A DNA stretch of 64,000 nt from Erythrobacter litoralis HTCC2594 (GTDB taxonomy: Bacteria > Pseudomonadota > Alphaproteobacteria > Sphingomonadales > Sphingomonadaceae): positions 1,927,501-1,991,500 of the forward strand of contig NC_007722.1 of assembly GCF_000013005.1 (NCBI RefSeq). The letters are read 5' to 3'. Both the position numbers and the translations under genes were made by a program. Positions within the stretch are counted from its first letter, which is position 1. Every line of letters starts with the position of its first letter. Of the stretch, positions 35,377 through 43,837 are shown piece by piece. The notes under the pieces were generated by a model. The model made no database searches. It was not told the DNA's origin and worked only from the letters and a program-made list of their open reading frames with translations.

Positions 35377-36458
35377 TGGCCGAAGAAAACACGATCGATT
35401 TCGACAAGGAGATGGTCGGCACGATCGACGTGCCCGAAGCCGACCAGATCGATCTCGAAAAGCTCACGGCATGGTTCGAAGCCAATGTCGAAGACTTTTC
35501 CGGTCCGATCCGCTATTCGAAGTTCAAGGGCGGTCAGTCCAACCCGACCTACCGGATCGATACGCCGGGTGCATCCTACGTGCTACGCCGCCAGCCGTTC
35601 GGCAAGCTGCTGCCTAGCGCCCACGCGGTGGACCGCGAATACAAGGCGATGACGGGGCTCTATCCGACCGGTTTTCCGGTCCCGCGCACTTATGGGTTGT
35701 GCGAGGACACGGACGTGATCGGGGCCAAGTTTTTCGTGATGAGCATGGCCGATGGCCGTTCGCTCTGGAACGGAGCCTTGCCGGGCGTCGATCCGGCCGA
35801 CCGCCTCGAAATTTACAACGCCATGATCGACACTATGGCGGACCTGCACACCAAGAACCCCGACGACATCGGCCTCGGCGATTTCGGCAAGCCGACGGAT
35901 TATTGCGCGCGCCAGATCGGGCGCTGGACCAAGCAGTACAAGCTCTCCGAAACCGAGCATCAGCCCAAGATGGAGCGGCTCATCGAGTGGCTGCCCGAAA
36001 CCATCCCGCCGCAGCACGAAAGTTCCGTCGTCCATGGCGATTACCGCCTCGATAATATGATCTTCCACAAGACCGAGAACCGCGTGATCGCGGTGCTCGA
36101 TTGGGAGTTGTCGACACTGGGCGATCCGATCGCGGACTTCAGCTATCTGATGCTCAACTGGCACAACCCGTCGGACGGGCGCGCCGGATTGCTAGACCTC
36201 GACTTGGCCGAGCTGGGCATTCCGACGCAGGAAGAAGCGGTCGAGCGCTATGTCGCGCGGACCGGCTATCCGGTGCCGCCGATGGACTGGTATTTCGCTT
36301 ACAACCTGTTCCGGCTCGCCGGGATCATGCAGGGCATCAAGAAACGCGTCATCGACGGCACAGCGTCGTCCGCCCACGCCAAATCGATGAGCGAGCGGGT
36401 GACCCCGCTGATCGAACGCGCACATGCCTTTGCGGTGGATGCGGGCATGCCAGCCTGA
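35376..36458 (+). CDS. Phosphotransferase of the APH/choline-kinase superfamily, ACAD10/11 N-domain-like
   Basis: A 360-residue kinase-fold protein. The nucleotide loop region is KFKGGQSNPTYRI. The catalytic loop is SSVVHGDYRLDNMIF (HGDxxxxN), and the metal Asp is in VLDWELSTLGDP. This is the type found N-terminally in human ACAD10/11 and in the P. putida levulinate enzyme LvaA, which phosphorylates 4-hydroxyacyl-CoA. Adjacent ACAD, ADH and SDR genes support a similar role here (inference). A drug-resistance role is unlikely from context. Confidence 0.9.
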   Translation: MAEENTIDFDKEMVGTIDVPEADQIDLEKLTAWFEANVEDFSGPIRYSKFKGGQSNPTYRIDTPGASYVLRRQPFGKLLPSAHAVDREYKAMTGLYPTGFPVPRTYGLCEDTDVIGAKFFVMSMADGRSLWNGALPGVDPADRLEIYNAMIDTMADLHTKNPDDIGLGDFGKPTDYCARQIGRWTKQYKLSETEHQPKMERLIEWLPETIPPQHESSVVHGDYRLDNMIFHKTENRVIAVLDWELSTLGDPIADFSYLMLNWHNPSDGRAGLLDLDLAELGIPTQEEAVERYVARTGYPVPPMDWYFAYNLFRLAGIMQGIKKRVIDGTASSAHAKSMSERVTPLIERAHAFAVDAGMPA

Positions 36459-36462
36459 GGTT

Positions 36463-38844
36463 TCAGAAGTCGCGCGACCAGCGGACTACGGCCCCGGCAT
36501 CGTCGGGAGCGCCAGCGTAGTGCCCCGGATCGCGGCGATAGAAGGCGCTGGCGGCCAGGCTGCCACCCAGAGCGTATCCGCGCCAGGCCACTTCGCCCAT
36601 CAACTCTCGGCCCTGCGGCGCGAGATTGAGGCGCTGGCTGCCGAAACCGGCGGTTTCGGTGGCATAATCGTAGCTCGTCGGCAGCGTCAGGTTGATTGCG
36701 CCGCTTTCGACCCGCAGCGGCTGCGCCAGCCGGAAGCCCAGCGTGTCGCCGGCCTGGAAAGTATTGGCCTTCACTATGTCGAGTGTCCAGGCGCTGCTGA
36801 TGAAATCGGAGCCACCGCCGATCGCCCCCGCACGTCGCGCGCGCGTGACGCCCTGACGCGAGCTGACACCCAACCACCAATTCTGCGCCACTTCGAGCCC
36901 GAGCGAGGCATCGACGAACAGGCTGTCCGCCCCGCGCGAGCCGAATGCATCGTGGAGGTAGGCGCCGAGGATTGTGCGCTCTTCGCTAAGGGCATTCAGC
37001 CCGAAGACCGCTTGCAACGGCCCGACAGTACCGTCGAGCGCGAGCCCAAGCTGCGACACACGGTAGCGCTCGCGATTGCGGCTGGTGACATCGCTGGCCT
37101 CGCGCAGCGTGCCGAGCAGTGCCTCGCCGCTCGATGCCGTGACGGTCACGCCCGTTCTCCCGAACTCTCTGCGCAGCGCCAACGATACATCGTCCGAACG
37201 CAGGAAACCGGTATCGCCTGCCGCGTCGCTGGCGATCATGAAGGCCGGCCTTCGCTTGCCCTGCAGATGCGCGGCAATGCCGTCCGCGCCTTGGGAGAAA
37301 GCCAGCCCCAGCTGCGTGTCGCGCGATAGCTTCAGCGCAACCTGCCCCGCCAGCACTCGCGCCGCATTGGCTTCGCGCCCGGACAGGCTCAGAGGCACGG
37401 CACCAATGGTCGGCGCCGCCTGCCCGCCGGCATCAACAGTGAAGGCCATGGAGATCCGGTCGTTGCCCGCCGCGACGCGCCGCCCGCCCTGCTGCACCGC
37501 CCCGCGCAGGCGCGGAACGATCGCAGCACCGCGCAGGCGCGAACCGGCGTCGTAGGAATAGGCGCGGTCGTATTTGTCGAGCAGGATGGCGCTCAACGCC
37601 TGGCCGCCAAGAGCATCCCCCATCGCGGACGAAGCCGTGCCGGTGTCGTCGATCAGGGCCAGCGCACCGCTGGTGCCCGGAATGCGCGTCGTGCCCTGCG
37701 GCGAAACGGCGGCGGCGATGTCGAGAATGCCGCGCCCGAAGGTAGTGTCGGTTCCCGCCGCCCCGGCATCGCGCGCGGTATCCAGCAGGATCTCGACGAT
37801 TTGCGCGCCGGAAAGGTTGGGGAACGCCTGTGCCAACAAGGCCACTGCGCCAGCCACTTGTGGCGCGGAAAAGCTGGTGCCGGAGAAGAGAGTGACGAAC
37901 TGCTGACCCGAGCTGTCGGTGGTGACCTGCAGCACGCCGTCCTCATAGACGCAGCAGATCCGCTCACCGCGCGCGCTCAGGAAGGAGGCTGCACCGTCGC
38001 CAGCGCGATTGCTGAAGTCGGAGAAAGCACCGGTGTCGTCGACCGAGCCGACGATGATCACATTGGCACCGCCGAACTGCAGCACGTCCTGAGCGAATGT
38101 ATCGGGCTGGTCGGCGGGATTGTCTGTATCGCTGCCGTCGCCGCCGTTGCCCGCCGAAACCACGATAACGACGCCCGCAGCGGAGGCTCGCGCAATCGCA
38201 TCCCTCAAGGATTGCGATGCGCGACTCCCGCCAAGGCTGATATTGACCACAACCGCGCCGCTGGCGACTGCCTGGTCCACGCCGCGTGCGATCGCGCTGT
38301 CGAAGAAACTGCAGCCTTCGAGGTCACCGTCGCCCTCGTCAGCGGTACAACTGCCCGGACTGTCCGCTCGCAGCACCAGCACCGACGCATCGAAGGCGAT
38401 CCCGAGCACCCCGGTATTGTCGCGCGCGGCGGCAGCTACCAAAGCGACATTGGTACCATGGTCGTCGACCGCCTCGAACGAGCTATTGCCCGCGACATCG
38501 GTCGAATCCGGATGGATACGGCCCGCAAATTCGGGGCTGCCGGTGTCGATGATGGCGATTGTCTGACCAGCCCCGGTATTTCCGTCCGCCCATGCTGTGA
38601 CGGCGCCATGAAACTCCGGACCGTCGGAGCGACGGAATTCCGCCGTATTGAAGGAACTTGTAGGCGACGGGGTGGGTGTCGGCGTGGGGGTCGGCGTAGG
38701 CGTGGGTGTCGGCGTCGGTGTGGGGACGGGCGCCGGGGTCGAGATCGTGCGCCCGCCTCCTCCGCCGCCACACGCCGCCAGCGCCAGGCATATGCCGAGA
38801 CCGACCGAGTTGAGCAGTACGGCTTTCGTTGCGAATCTCGGCAT
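36463..38844 (-). CDS. Subtilisin-family (S8) lipoprotein protease with beta-barrel-like C-terminus
   Basis: A 793-residue protein. The signal peptide ends in lipobox CLALAAC, then a poly-glycine stretch and a (PT)n linker of about 10 units. The S8 domain shows the catalytic Asp in TIAIIDTGSPEF, His in DDHGTNVALV and Ser in FSGTSFSAPQVAG. A long C-terminal region follows and ends in Phe (VVRWSRDF) with alternating hydrophobic strands, like an autotransporter barrel. The combination suggests a surface protease. Lipidation and barrel together are unusual and the barrel call is less sure than the protease domain. Confidence 0.88.
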   Translation of the reverse strand: MPRFATKAVLLNSVGLGICLALAACGGGGGGRTISTPAPVPTPTPTPTPTPTPTPTPTPSPTSSFNTAEFRRSDGPEFHGAVTAWADGNTGAGQTIAIIDTGSPEFAGRIHPDSTDVAGNSSFEAVDDHGTNVALVAAAARDNTGVLGIAFDASVLVLRADSPGSCTADEGDGDLEGCSFFDSAIARGVDQAVASGAVVVNISLGGSRASQSLRDAIARASAAGVVIVVSAGNGGDGSDTDNPADQPDTFAQDVLQFGGANVIIVGSVDDTGAFSDFSNRAGDGAASFLSARGERICCVYEDGVLQVTTDSSGQQFVTLFSGTSFSAPQVAGAVALLAQAFPNLSGAQIVEILLDTARDAGAAGTDTTFGRGILDIAAAVSPQGTTRIPGTSGALALIDDTGTASSAMGDALGGQALSAILLDKYDRAYSYDAGSRLRGAAIVPRLRGAVQQGGRRVAAGNDRISMAFTVDAGGQAAPTIGAVPLSLSGREANAARVLAGQVALKLSRDTQLGLAFSQGADGIAAHLQGKRRPAFMIASDAAGDTGFLRSDDVSLALRREFGRTGVTVTASSGEALLGTLREASDVTSRNRERYRVSQLGLALDGTVGPLQAVFGLNALSEERTILGAYLHDAFGSRGADSLFVDASLGLEVAQNWWLGVSSRQGVTRARRAGAIGGGSDFISSAWTLDIVKANTFQAGDTLGFRLAQPLRVESGAINLTLPTSYDYATETAGFGSQRLNLAPQGRELMGEVAWRGYALGGSLAASAFYRRDPGHYAGAPDDAGAVVRWSRDF

Positions 38845-38994
38845 ATGCAGACCCTCTTTGCCGGGCTTTGTGGCCGCGATATCCTAAAGATGGCCTGAAC
38901 GACCAGCATGAATTGCTTTGCCGCTTGCTTGCCCTCGCTGCTGGGCGCAGCTAGCAGCGCTGGCGACGGATCACCAACGAAAGCCTACTGCCCC

Positions 38995-39816
38995 ATGACC
39001 AGCGACCTCCAGGCCACCATCGAGAAAGCATGGGAGAACCGCACTGAAGTGACACCCGGGAGCCGCGAGGTTGCCGAGGCGGTGGAGCAGGCGATCGCCA
39101 TGATAGACGATGGCTCGGCGCGCGTCGCGCAGCCCGATGGGGCCGGCGGCTGGCAAGTCAATCAGTGGCTCAAGAAGGCGGTACTGCTGTCCTTCCGCCT
39201 GCGCGAGAACGCAATAATGGAGGGCGCTGTCGCCGCGCCCGCTTTCGACAAGGTGCCGAGCAAGTTCGAAGGCTGGGACGAAGCCCGTTTCAGGGAGGCA
39301 GGCTTCCGGGTGGTACCCGGCGCCATCGCCCGCCGCGGCAGCTACATCGGCAAGGGCGCGGTGTTGATGCCGAGCTTCGTCAACATCGGTGCCTATGTCG
39401 GCGAGGGTACGATGATCGACACCTGGGCCAGCGTCGGCAGCTGTGCGCAGGTCGGCACCAATTGCCACATCTCGGCCGGGGCCGGCATCGGCGGCGTGCT
39501 GGAGCCGTTGCAGGCCAACCCCACCATCATCGGCGACAACTGCTTCATCGGTGCGCGATCTGAGATCGTCGAGGGCGTGATCGTCGGCGAAGGAAGCGTC
39601 GTCGCCATGGGGGTCTTCATCACGCAGTCGACCAAGATCGTATATCGCGATAGCGGCGAAGTTATCCGCGGGCAGATCCCGCCCTATTCGGTCGTCGTCC
39701 CGGGCACGCTTCCGGATCCCAAGGGCGGCCCTTCGCTCGCCTGCGCCGTCATCGTCAAGACCGTGGATGCGCAGACCCGCGAAAAGACCGGCATCAACGA
39801 TTTGCTGCGCGATTGA
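38995..39816 (+). CDS. dapD: 2,3,4,5-tetrahydropyridine-2,6-dicarboxylate N-succinyltransferase
   Basis: DapD adds succinyl-CoA to THDP in the diaminopimelate/lysine pathway. The 273-residue protein has an N-terminal helical domain ([12 protein letters not shown]) and a left-handed beta-helix of hexapeptide repeats ([37 protein letters not shown]). Then comes the [20 protein letters not shown] block. The start ATG 38995 gives the expected N-terminus. Confidence 0.96.
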   Translation: MTSDLQATIEKAWENRTEVTPGSREVAEAVEQAIAMIDDGSARVAQPDGAGGWQVNQWLKKAVLLSFRLRENAIMEGAVAAPAFDKVPSKFEGWDEARFREAGFRVVPGAIARRGSYIGKGAVLMPSFVNIGAYVGEGTMIDTWASVGSCAQVGTNCHISAGAGIGGVLEPLQANPTIIGDNCFIGARSEIVEGVIVGEGSVVAMGVFITQSTKIVYRDSGEVIRGQIPPYSVVVPGTLPDPKGGPSLACAVIVKTVDAQTREKTGINDLLRD

Positions 39817-39883
39817 GGAACGGCTGGCTTTCCCCGGCGTTTTGACACACATTACGAATACGACTTTCTCGGAGGGTAATTAC

Positions 39884-40156
39884 ATGTCCACGCAGGATCC
39901 GGACGGCACCATTCACATCGAAGACGACGAGGCCATGGCGGGCGAGAAATCCGGCCATATGCGCTGGGTGCTTGGAATCAGCCTGATACTGGCCATTGTC
40001 GCCATGACGCTGGTCTGGATCATTCCCGCCATGCAGCAGGGCGACGCCGAAGAAGAAGCGACGCTCTCGGGACGTTTGGAAGCGGAAATGGACGACGAGG
40101 GCGATGATACCGACGGTATTATCGAGCCCGAGGAGTTCGGCGAAAACGGAGGCTGA
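39884..40156 (+). CDS. Small single-pass membrane protein, acidic C-terminus
   Basis: A 90-residue protein: an acidic N-terminal part, one membrane helix (VLGISLILAIVAMTLVWIIP) and an acidic tail (AEMDDEGDDTDGIIEPEEFG). ATG 39884 follows a GGAGGG ribosome binding site. No domain is recognised. It lies between dapD and the DUF2945 operon. Confidence 0.75.
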   Translation: MSTQDPDGTIHIEDDEAMAGEKSGHMRWVLGISLILAIVAMTLVWIIPAMQQGDAEEEATLSGRLEAEMDDEGDDTDGIIEPEEFGENGG

Positions 40157-40213
40157 CCCCGGAACAAGTTTGGCGCTGCACCATTCTTTCTGCGTATTTC
40201 GCGGAGAAAGAAC

Positions 40214-40447
40214 ATGAGCAATTCCAACAGCTTTCAGACCGACCAATATGTCAAATGGAACTGGGGCGATGGCGAAGGTCACGGCCAGATCAAGGAGCGC
40301 TTCGAGCGCGAAGTCACCCGCACTCTCCAGGGCAGCGAAGTCACCAAGGACGGCGATGAAGACAACCCGGCCTACCTGATCAAGCAGGAGGATGGCGACG
40401 AGGTCCTCAAGCGCGGCAGCGAGCTGTCGGACTGGGAGCAGGACTGA
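40214..40447 (+). CDS. DUF2945 (HVA1/Tudor-like) family protein
   Basis: A 77-residue protein with the DUF2945 pattern: VKWNWGDGEGHGQIKERF near the N-terminus, then a hydrophilic segment and DNPAYLIKQEDGDEVLKRGSE. Members are small, beta-rich and often found with other stress-related short genes. The stop overlaps the next ATG (ACTGATG), so this is the first of a coupled trio. Confidence 0.8.
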   Translation: MSNSNSFQTDQYVKWNWGDGEGHGQIKERFEREVTRTLQGSEVTKDGDEDNPAYLIKQEDGDEVLKRGSELSDWEQD

Positions 40448-40638
40448 TGCCCAAGGCCAAGAGCAAGGCACAGCAACAGGCGGCAGGCGCTGCGCTCGCC
40501 GCCAAGCGCGGTGAGCAGGACAAGTCCGACCTGCAGGGTGCCTCCAAGCAAATGTACGAAAGCATGAGCGAGGACGAACTCGAAGAGATGGCTTCGACCG
40601 ACCGCGAAAACCTGCCCGACACCGTGGATGGCGACTGA
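40447..40638 (+). CDS. DUF3008 family small protein
   Basis: A 63-residue basic/acidic protein with the DUF3008 pattern: PKAKSKAQQQAAGAALAAKRG, then GASKQMYESMSEDELEEMAS. It overlaps both neighbours by one base at TGATG. Function unknown; probably expressed with DUF2945 and DUF3140 genes in starved or stressed cells, by analogy. Confidence 0.8.
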   Translation: MPKAKSKAQQQAAGAALAAKRGEQDKSDLQGASKQMYESMSEDELEEMASTDRENLPDTVDGD

Positions 40639-40973
40639 TGGCGGATCGCACTCGCGACGAAACCTACGACGAGTTTTACGACTGCGTGAATATGCAGCCG
40701 AAAGAACTCGAAGAATGGCTCGAAACCGAAGAATCCAAATCGGTTGGCGACAATGACGAGGGCGAAAGCACCGGTCACAAGTCTGGTCGGCGCATCGTCA
40801 CCATAAAGCGCACCGACAAGGACGAACTGAGCGACGACCAGTGGGACCACATGGACAAGGTCATCGGCTATGTTCACCGACACACTGCGCAGCGACCCGA
40901 TGGCGACATCGAGGACAGTGACTGGCGCTACAGCCTGATGAACTGGGGCCACGACCCCTGCAAATCAGACTGA
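40638..40973 (+). CDS. DUF3140 family protein
   Basis: A 111-residue hydrophilic protein. It matches DUF3140 by FYDCVNMQPKELEEWLETEE near the start and VIGYVHRHTAQRP and DWRYSLMNWGHDP near the end. Third gene of the coupled trio. No catalytic motif. DUF3140 proteins occur in proteobacteria, actinobacteria and fungi and may bind DNA. Confidence 0.8.
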   Translation: MADRTRDETYDEFYDCVNMQPKELEEWLETEESKSVGDNDEGESTGHKSGRRIVTIKRTDKDELSDDQWDHMDKVIGYVHRHTAQRPDGDIEDSDWRYSLMNWGHDPCKSD

Positions 40974-40990
40974 CCGCGACCCGAAAGGCG

Positions 40991-42253
40991 CTAGTTTCGC
41001 GCCTCCCCCGCCGGATATTCGAACGGCGGGATATCGGCCATCGTCGCACTCGTCGCTTCGGCAGCGCGCAACACGCGCATCGTGTTGCGGAAGCTGATCT
41101 TTTCCAGATCCTGCTGGCTATAGCCACGCCGCGCCAGTTCGGTAAAAAGCGCAGGGTAGTCCGACACATCCTCGAGCCCCGGCGGCGCAAATGGAATGCC
41201 GTCGTAGTCGCCGCCAATGCCGATCGCATCGATCCCGGCGACCTGGCGCACATGATCGATATGGTCCGCGGTGTCGGAAATCGAGGATTGCGGTAGCGGA
41301 TTGGCCTCGTCCCATGCGGCAAGGCGGCTGGCGACCTCGTCCGGCTGCCCCTGCCACAGGGCTTCCAGCCGGGCTTCTTCCGCAGCACGGTTCGCGTTCC
41401 ACTGACGCGCGGGCTCGCTGAGAAACCCGGGCACGAAAGTCACCATGATAATGCCGCCGTTTTCCGGCAGCCGCGCCAGCACGCTGTCGGGTACGTTGCG
41501 GGCGTGCCCGTTGAGCGCGCGCGCAGAAGAATGGCTGAAGATTACCGGGGCACGGGCAGTATCGAGCGCGTCGTGCATCACCTTCTCGCTGACATGGCTG
41601 AGGTCGACCAGCATGCCGATCCGGTTCATCTCGCGCACGGCATCCTTGCCGAAGCCGGTCAGCCCGCCATTTCTGGGCGCGTCGGTGGCGCTGTCGGCCC
41701 AACTCAGCGTCTTGCCGTGCGTCAACGTCATATAGCGCGCGCCCATCGCATACATCTGCCGCAGGACTGCGAGGCTGGACCCAATGGAATGTCCACCCTC
41801 CATGCCAAGCAGGGATGCAATCCGCCCCGCCGCCATTTCGCGCTCGACATCGTCAGCCGTAAGCGCGAGGGCGAGATCGTCCGGATAGCGGGCAATCAGC
41901 CTCTTGGTAACGTCGATCTGTTCGATGGTGGCCTGTACGGCCTCGGGCTCTGGCAGGCTGGCGCTGACGTAGACCGACCACCACTGCGCCCCGACCTTGC
42001 CGGCGCGCAGCCGCGCAAGGTCGGTGTGCATGGTGCGAACCCCCTTCGCCTCGTCGCCGGTATCGGTCGTATCGGTGAAGTCGAAATCGCCGATGACATT
42101 GCCGTAGCGCCCGCGCAGCTGGATCGGCACATCGTTGTGCCCATCGAACACAGGTGCCGCTTCCAGCGCTGCTGCGGCGATCTCTTCCGGCGACTGTGCC
42201 AACCCCGGTGCGGCGAAAAGCAGGAATGGGAGCGCGATGGCGGCGATTTTCAT
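40991..42253 (-). CDS. Membrane (renal-type) dipeptidase, peptidase M19 family
   Basis: A 420-residue exported zinc dipeptidase. A signal peptide (MKIAAIALPFLLFAAPGLAQ) is followed by FDGHNDVPIQL (HxD metal ligands), LLGMEGGHSIG (bridging Glu), VDLSHVSEKV and IFSHSSARAL (His ligands), and IGIGGDYDGIPF (catalytic Asp). It cleaves dipeptides with broad specificity. ATG 42253 directly precedes the signal peptide; the longer frame is ignored. Confidence 0.93.
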   Translation of the reverse strand: MKIAAIALPFLLFAAPGLAQSPEEIAAAALEAAPVFDGHNDVPIQLRGRYGNVIGDFDFTDTTDTGDEAKGVRTMHTDLARLRAGKVGAQWWSVYVSASLPEPEAVQATIEQIDVTKRLIARYPDDLALALTADDVEREMAAGRIASLLGMEGGHSIGSSLAVLRQMYAMGARYMTLTHGKTLSWADSATDAPRNGGLTGFGKDAVREMNRIGMLVDLSHVSEKVMHDALDTARAPVIFSHSSARALNGHARNVPDSVLARLPENGGIIMVTFVPGFLSEPARQWNANRAAEEARLEALWQGQPDEVASRLAAWDEANPLPQSSISDTADHIDHVRQVAGIDAIGIGGDYDGIPFAPPGLEDVSDYPALFTELARRGYSQQDLEKISFRNTMRVLRAAEATSATMADIPPFEYPAGEARN

Positions 42254-42366
42254 GACGGTCTCCGGTGTAAGCGTTACAAGCATGACCCTAGCTTCGGCCT
42301 TGCCCCTTGCAAGACGCATCGCCATGGAAAAGATATCGCCGCAGACCAGCTGGAAGGCCGTTACCG

Positions 42367-42777
42367 ATGATCCGCACGAGCCTTCGCTGGCTTCTGGCAG
42401 TACTGTATTTCGTCGCAGGGTGGGCGCATCTGCGTTTCGCCGAACCCTTCCTGACGATTACGCCCGGCTGGGTACCGGCACCTGAAGCCGTGGTTTGGTG
42501 GACTGGCGTCGCTGAAATTGTGGGAGCCATCGGCCTGGCACAGCCGCTCAACGCCAGGCTGCGCAGGGCGGCCGCCATCGGTCTGGCGGTCTATGCCGTG
42601 TGCGTTTTCCCCGCCAACATCAACCACTTTGCGATGGACATGGCGCGCGCGGACGGCGGGGCAGGGCTCGCCTATCACGTGCCGCGCATGTTTGCGCAGC
42701 CTCTGATCGTCTGGTTGGCCCTGTGGACGGGGGAAGTGCTCGACTGGCCCTTCCCCCGCCGACAGCATTCAGATTAG
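42367..42777 (+). CDS. DoxX-like family membrane protein
   Basis: A 136-residue protein with four hydrophobic helices. The N-terminal SLRWLLAVLYFVAGWAHLRF, the WWTGVAEIVGAIGL and INHFAMD blocks match the DoxX-like/DUF417-type family. The biochemical role is unknown; relatives take part in thiosulfate oxidation or oxidative-stress responses. It diverges from the dipeptidase, and its last codons overlap the convergent SWIB gene. Confidence 0.85.
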   Translation: MIRTSLRWLLAVLYFVAGWAHLRFAEPFLTITPGWVPAPEAVVWWTGVAEIVGAIGLAQPLNARLRRAAAIGLAVYAVCVFPANINHFAMDMARADGGAGLAYHVPRMFAQPLIVWLALWTGEVLDWPFPRRQHSD

Positions 42778-43022
42778 CTGAGGTGCTTGGAGACCGCAGC
42801 CGTCATCTTGAACATCGAGATCTGCTCTTTGCCGATCACGGCGCCGAGCTTGTCGTCGGGATTGATCTGGCGCTTGTCCTTGCTGTCCTGCAAGTCGTGC
42901 TTCTTGATGTATTCCCAGACCTTCGAGGTCACCTGAGCGCGGGTCATCGGGCCTTTGCCCACCACGTTCTCAAGCTCCGGTGACAGGGTCACCGGTTTTT
43001 GCAGTGCGTTATTGCCAGCCAT
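42774..43022 (-). CDS. SWIB/MDM2 domain protein
   Basis: An 82-residue protein made up almost wholly of a SWIB/MDM2 domain: SPELENVVGKGPMTRAQVTS, WEYIKKHDLQDSKDKRQINP and D-DKLGAVIG. The fold is best known from eukaryotic chromatin complexes and chlamydial topoisomerase tails. Stand-alone copies occur in alphaproteobacteria and plant organelles. A nucleoid- or DNA-related role is possible but unproven. Confidence 0.9.
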   Translation of the reverse strand: MAGNNALQKPVTLSPELENVVGKGPMTRAQVTSKVWEYIKKHDLQDSKDKRQINPDDKLGAVIGKEQISMFKMTAAVSKHLS

Positions 43023-43042
43023 GGGTAAGTCCTTTCCTTGGG

Positions 43043-43630
43043 CTATGCGAAATCGTCGTCATCGTCATCCCAGGCTTCATCGTCTTGGTCCGAAGCCTGG
43101 TAGGTGGCAGTGAGGACTGCAGCGGCGACGACGTGCCCCTCCAGTGCCTCAAACAGTTGCTCACGCGTCGCCCCCGGCATCAGGGTGAGCGGCAAGTCGA
43201 GCGCAAATAGCTGGAACACGAATGTGTGCGGCGGATCATCCTTGGGCAAAGCGGGGAGCAACCATTCGGAATCGCCGAGGCTGTTCTTGCCGACGCGCGG
43301 CGGGGTTTCGCCTTCGAGGAGCTTGCCCTTTTGCGCCGACAGGCCCCAAACCGCCCAGTGGCAGGTCGGACCATCACTGCTCGCGTCTTCGACGATTACT
43401 GCCATCTCCATCGCGCCGGGAGGCGGGGCAGTCCATTCGAGCGGCGGCGCGACGGCATCTTCCTCGTCGGCCGTGAAGCACGGATCGAGCTCCCCCCCAG
43501 CAGCAAAGGCCGGGCTGGTGAGTTTCAGCCCCCCGCGCCCCATCATTTTCTCGGACGCCAGACGAGCGATGGTAAGCCCCGGATTGGCGGGGGTGTCGGC
43601 AGGTAATACAGATGCTAGCCAATCGGCCAT
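43043..43630 (-). CDS. YbhB/YbcL family Raf-kinase-inhibitor-like protein (PEBP fold)
   Basis: A 195-residue PEBP-fold protein. It has LKLTSPAFAAGGELDPCFT, VAPPLEWTAPP, the anion-binding EDASSDGPTCHWAVWGL and FVFQLFALDLPL. The C-terminus ends in an acidic run (DDEAWDDDDDDFA). Bacterial homologues are of unsettled function. It lies 20 bp upstream of SWIB in the same direction and may be cotranscribed. Confidence 0.9.
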   Translation of the reverse strand: MADWLASVLPADTPANPGLTIARLASEKMMGRGGLKLTSPAFAAGGELDPCFTADEEDAVAPPLEWTAPPPGAMEMAVIVEDASSDGPTCHWAVWGLSAQKGKLLEGETPPRVGKNSLGDSEWLLPALPKDDPPHTFVFQLFALDLPLTLMPGATREQLFEALEGHVVAAAVLTATYQASDQDDEAWDDDDDDFA

Positions 43631-43837
43631 CTAAGAGTTTTCTCCTCGTCCGCTCTCGGTGCTAGGCCCTTGGACGGAGATTGGCGAGGGAGCGTCCGCC
43701 GAGTTTTCCCCAGATTGCGCAGGAAAATCGGTGAATTGCCGTTCAAAAGGCCCCTTGCTCATATGATGTTCAGCACTATTGCTGTTTTCCCGCCGGAGGG
43801 GAGGCTTCGGTCGCAAAGCCTAACGGAGAATCATAAT

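Noticed and set aside
35376..36458. Aminoglycoside resistance gene
   Set aside because: The APH fold is shared, but context and similarity to ACAD10/11 N-domains point to catabolism.
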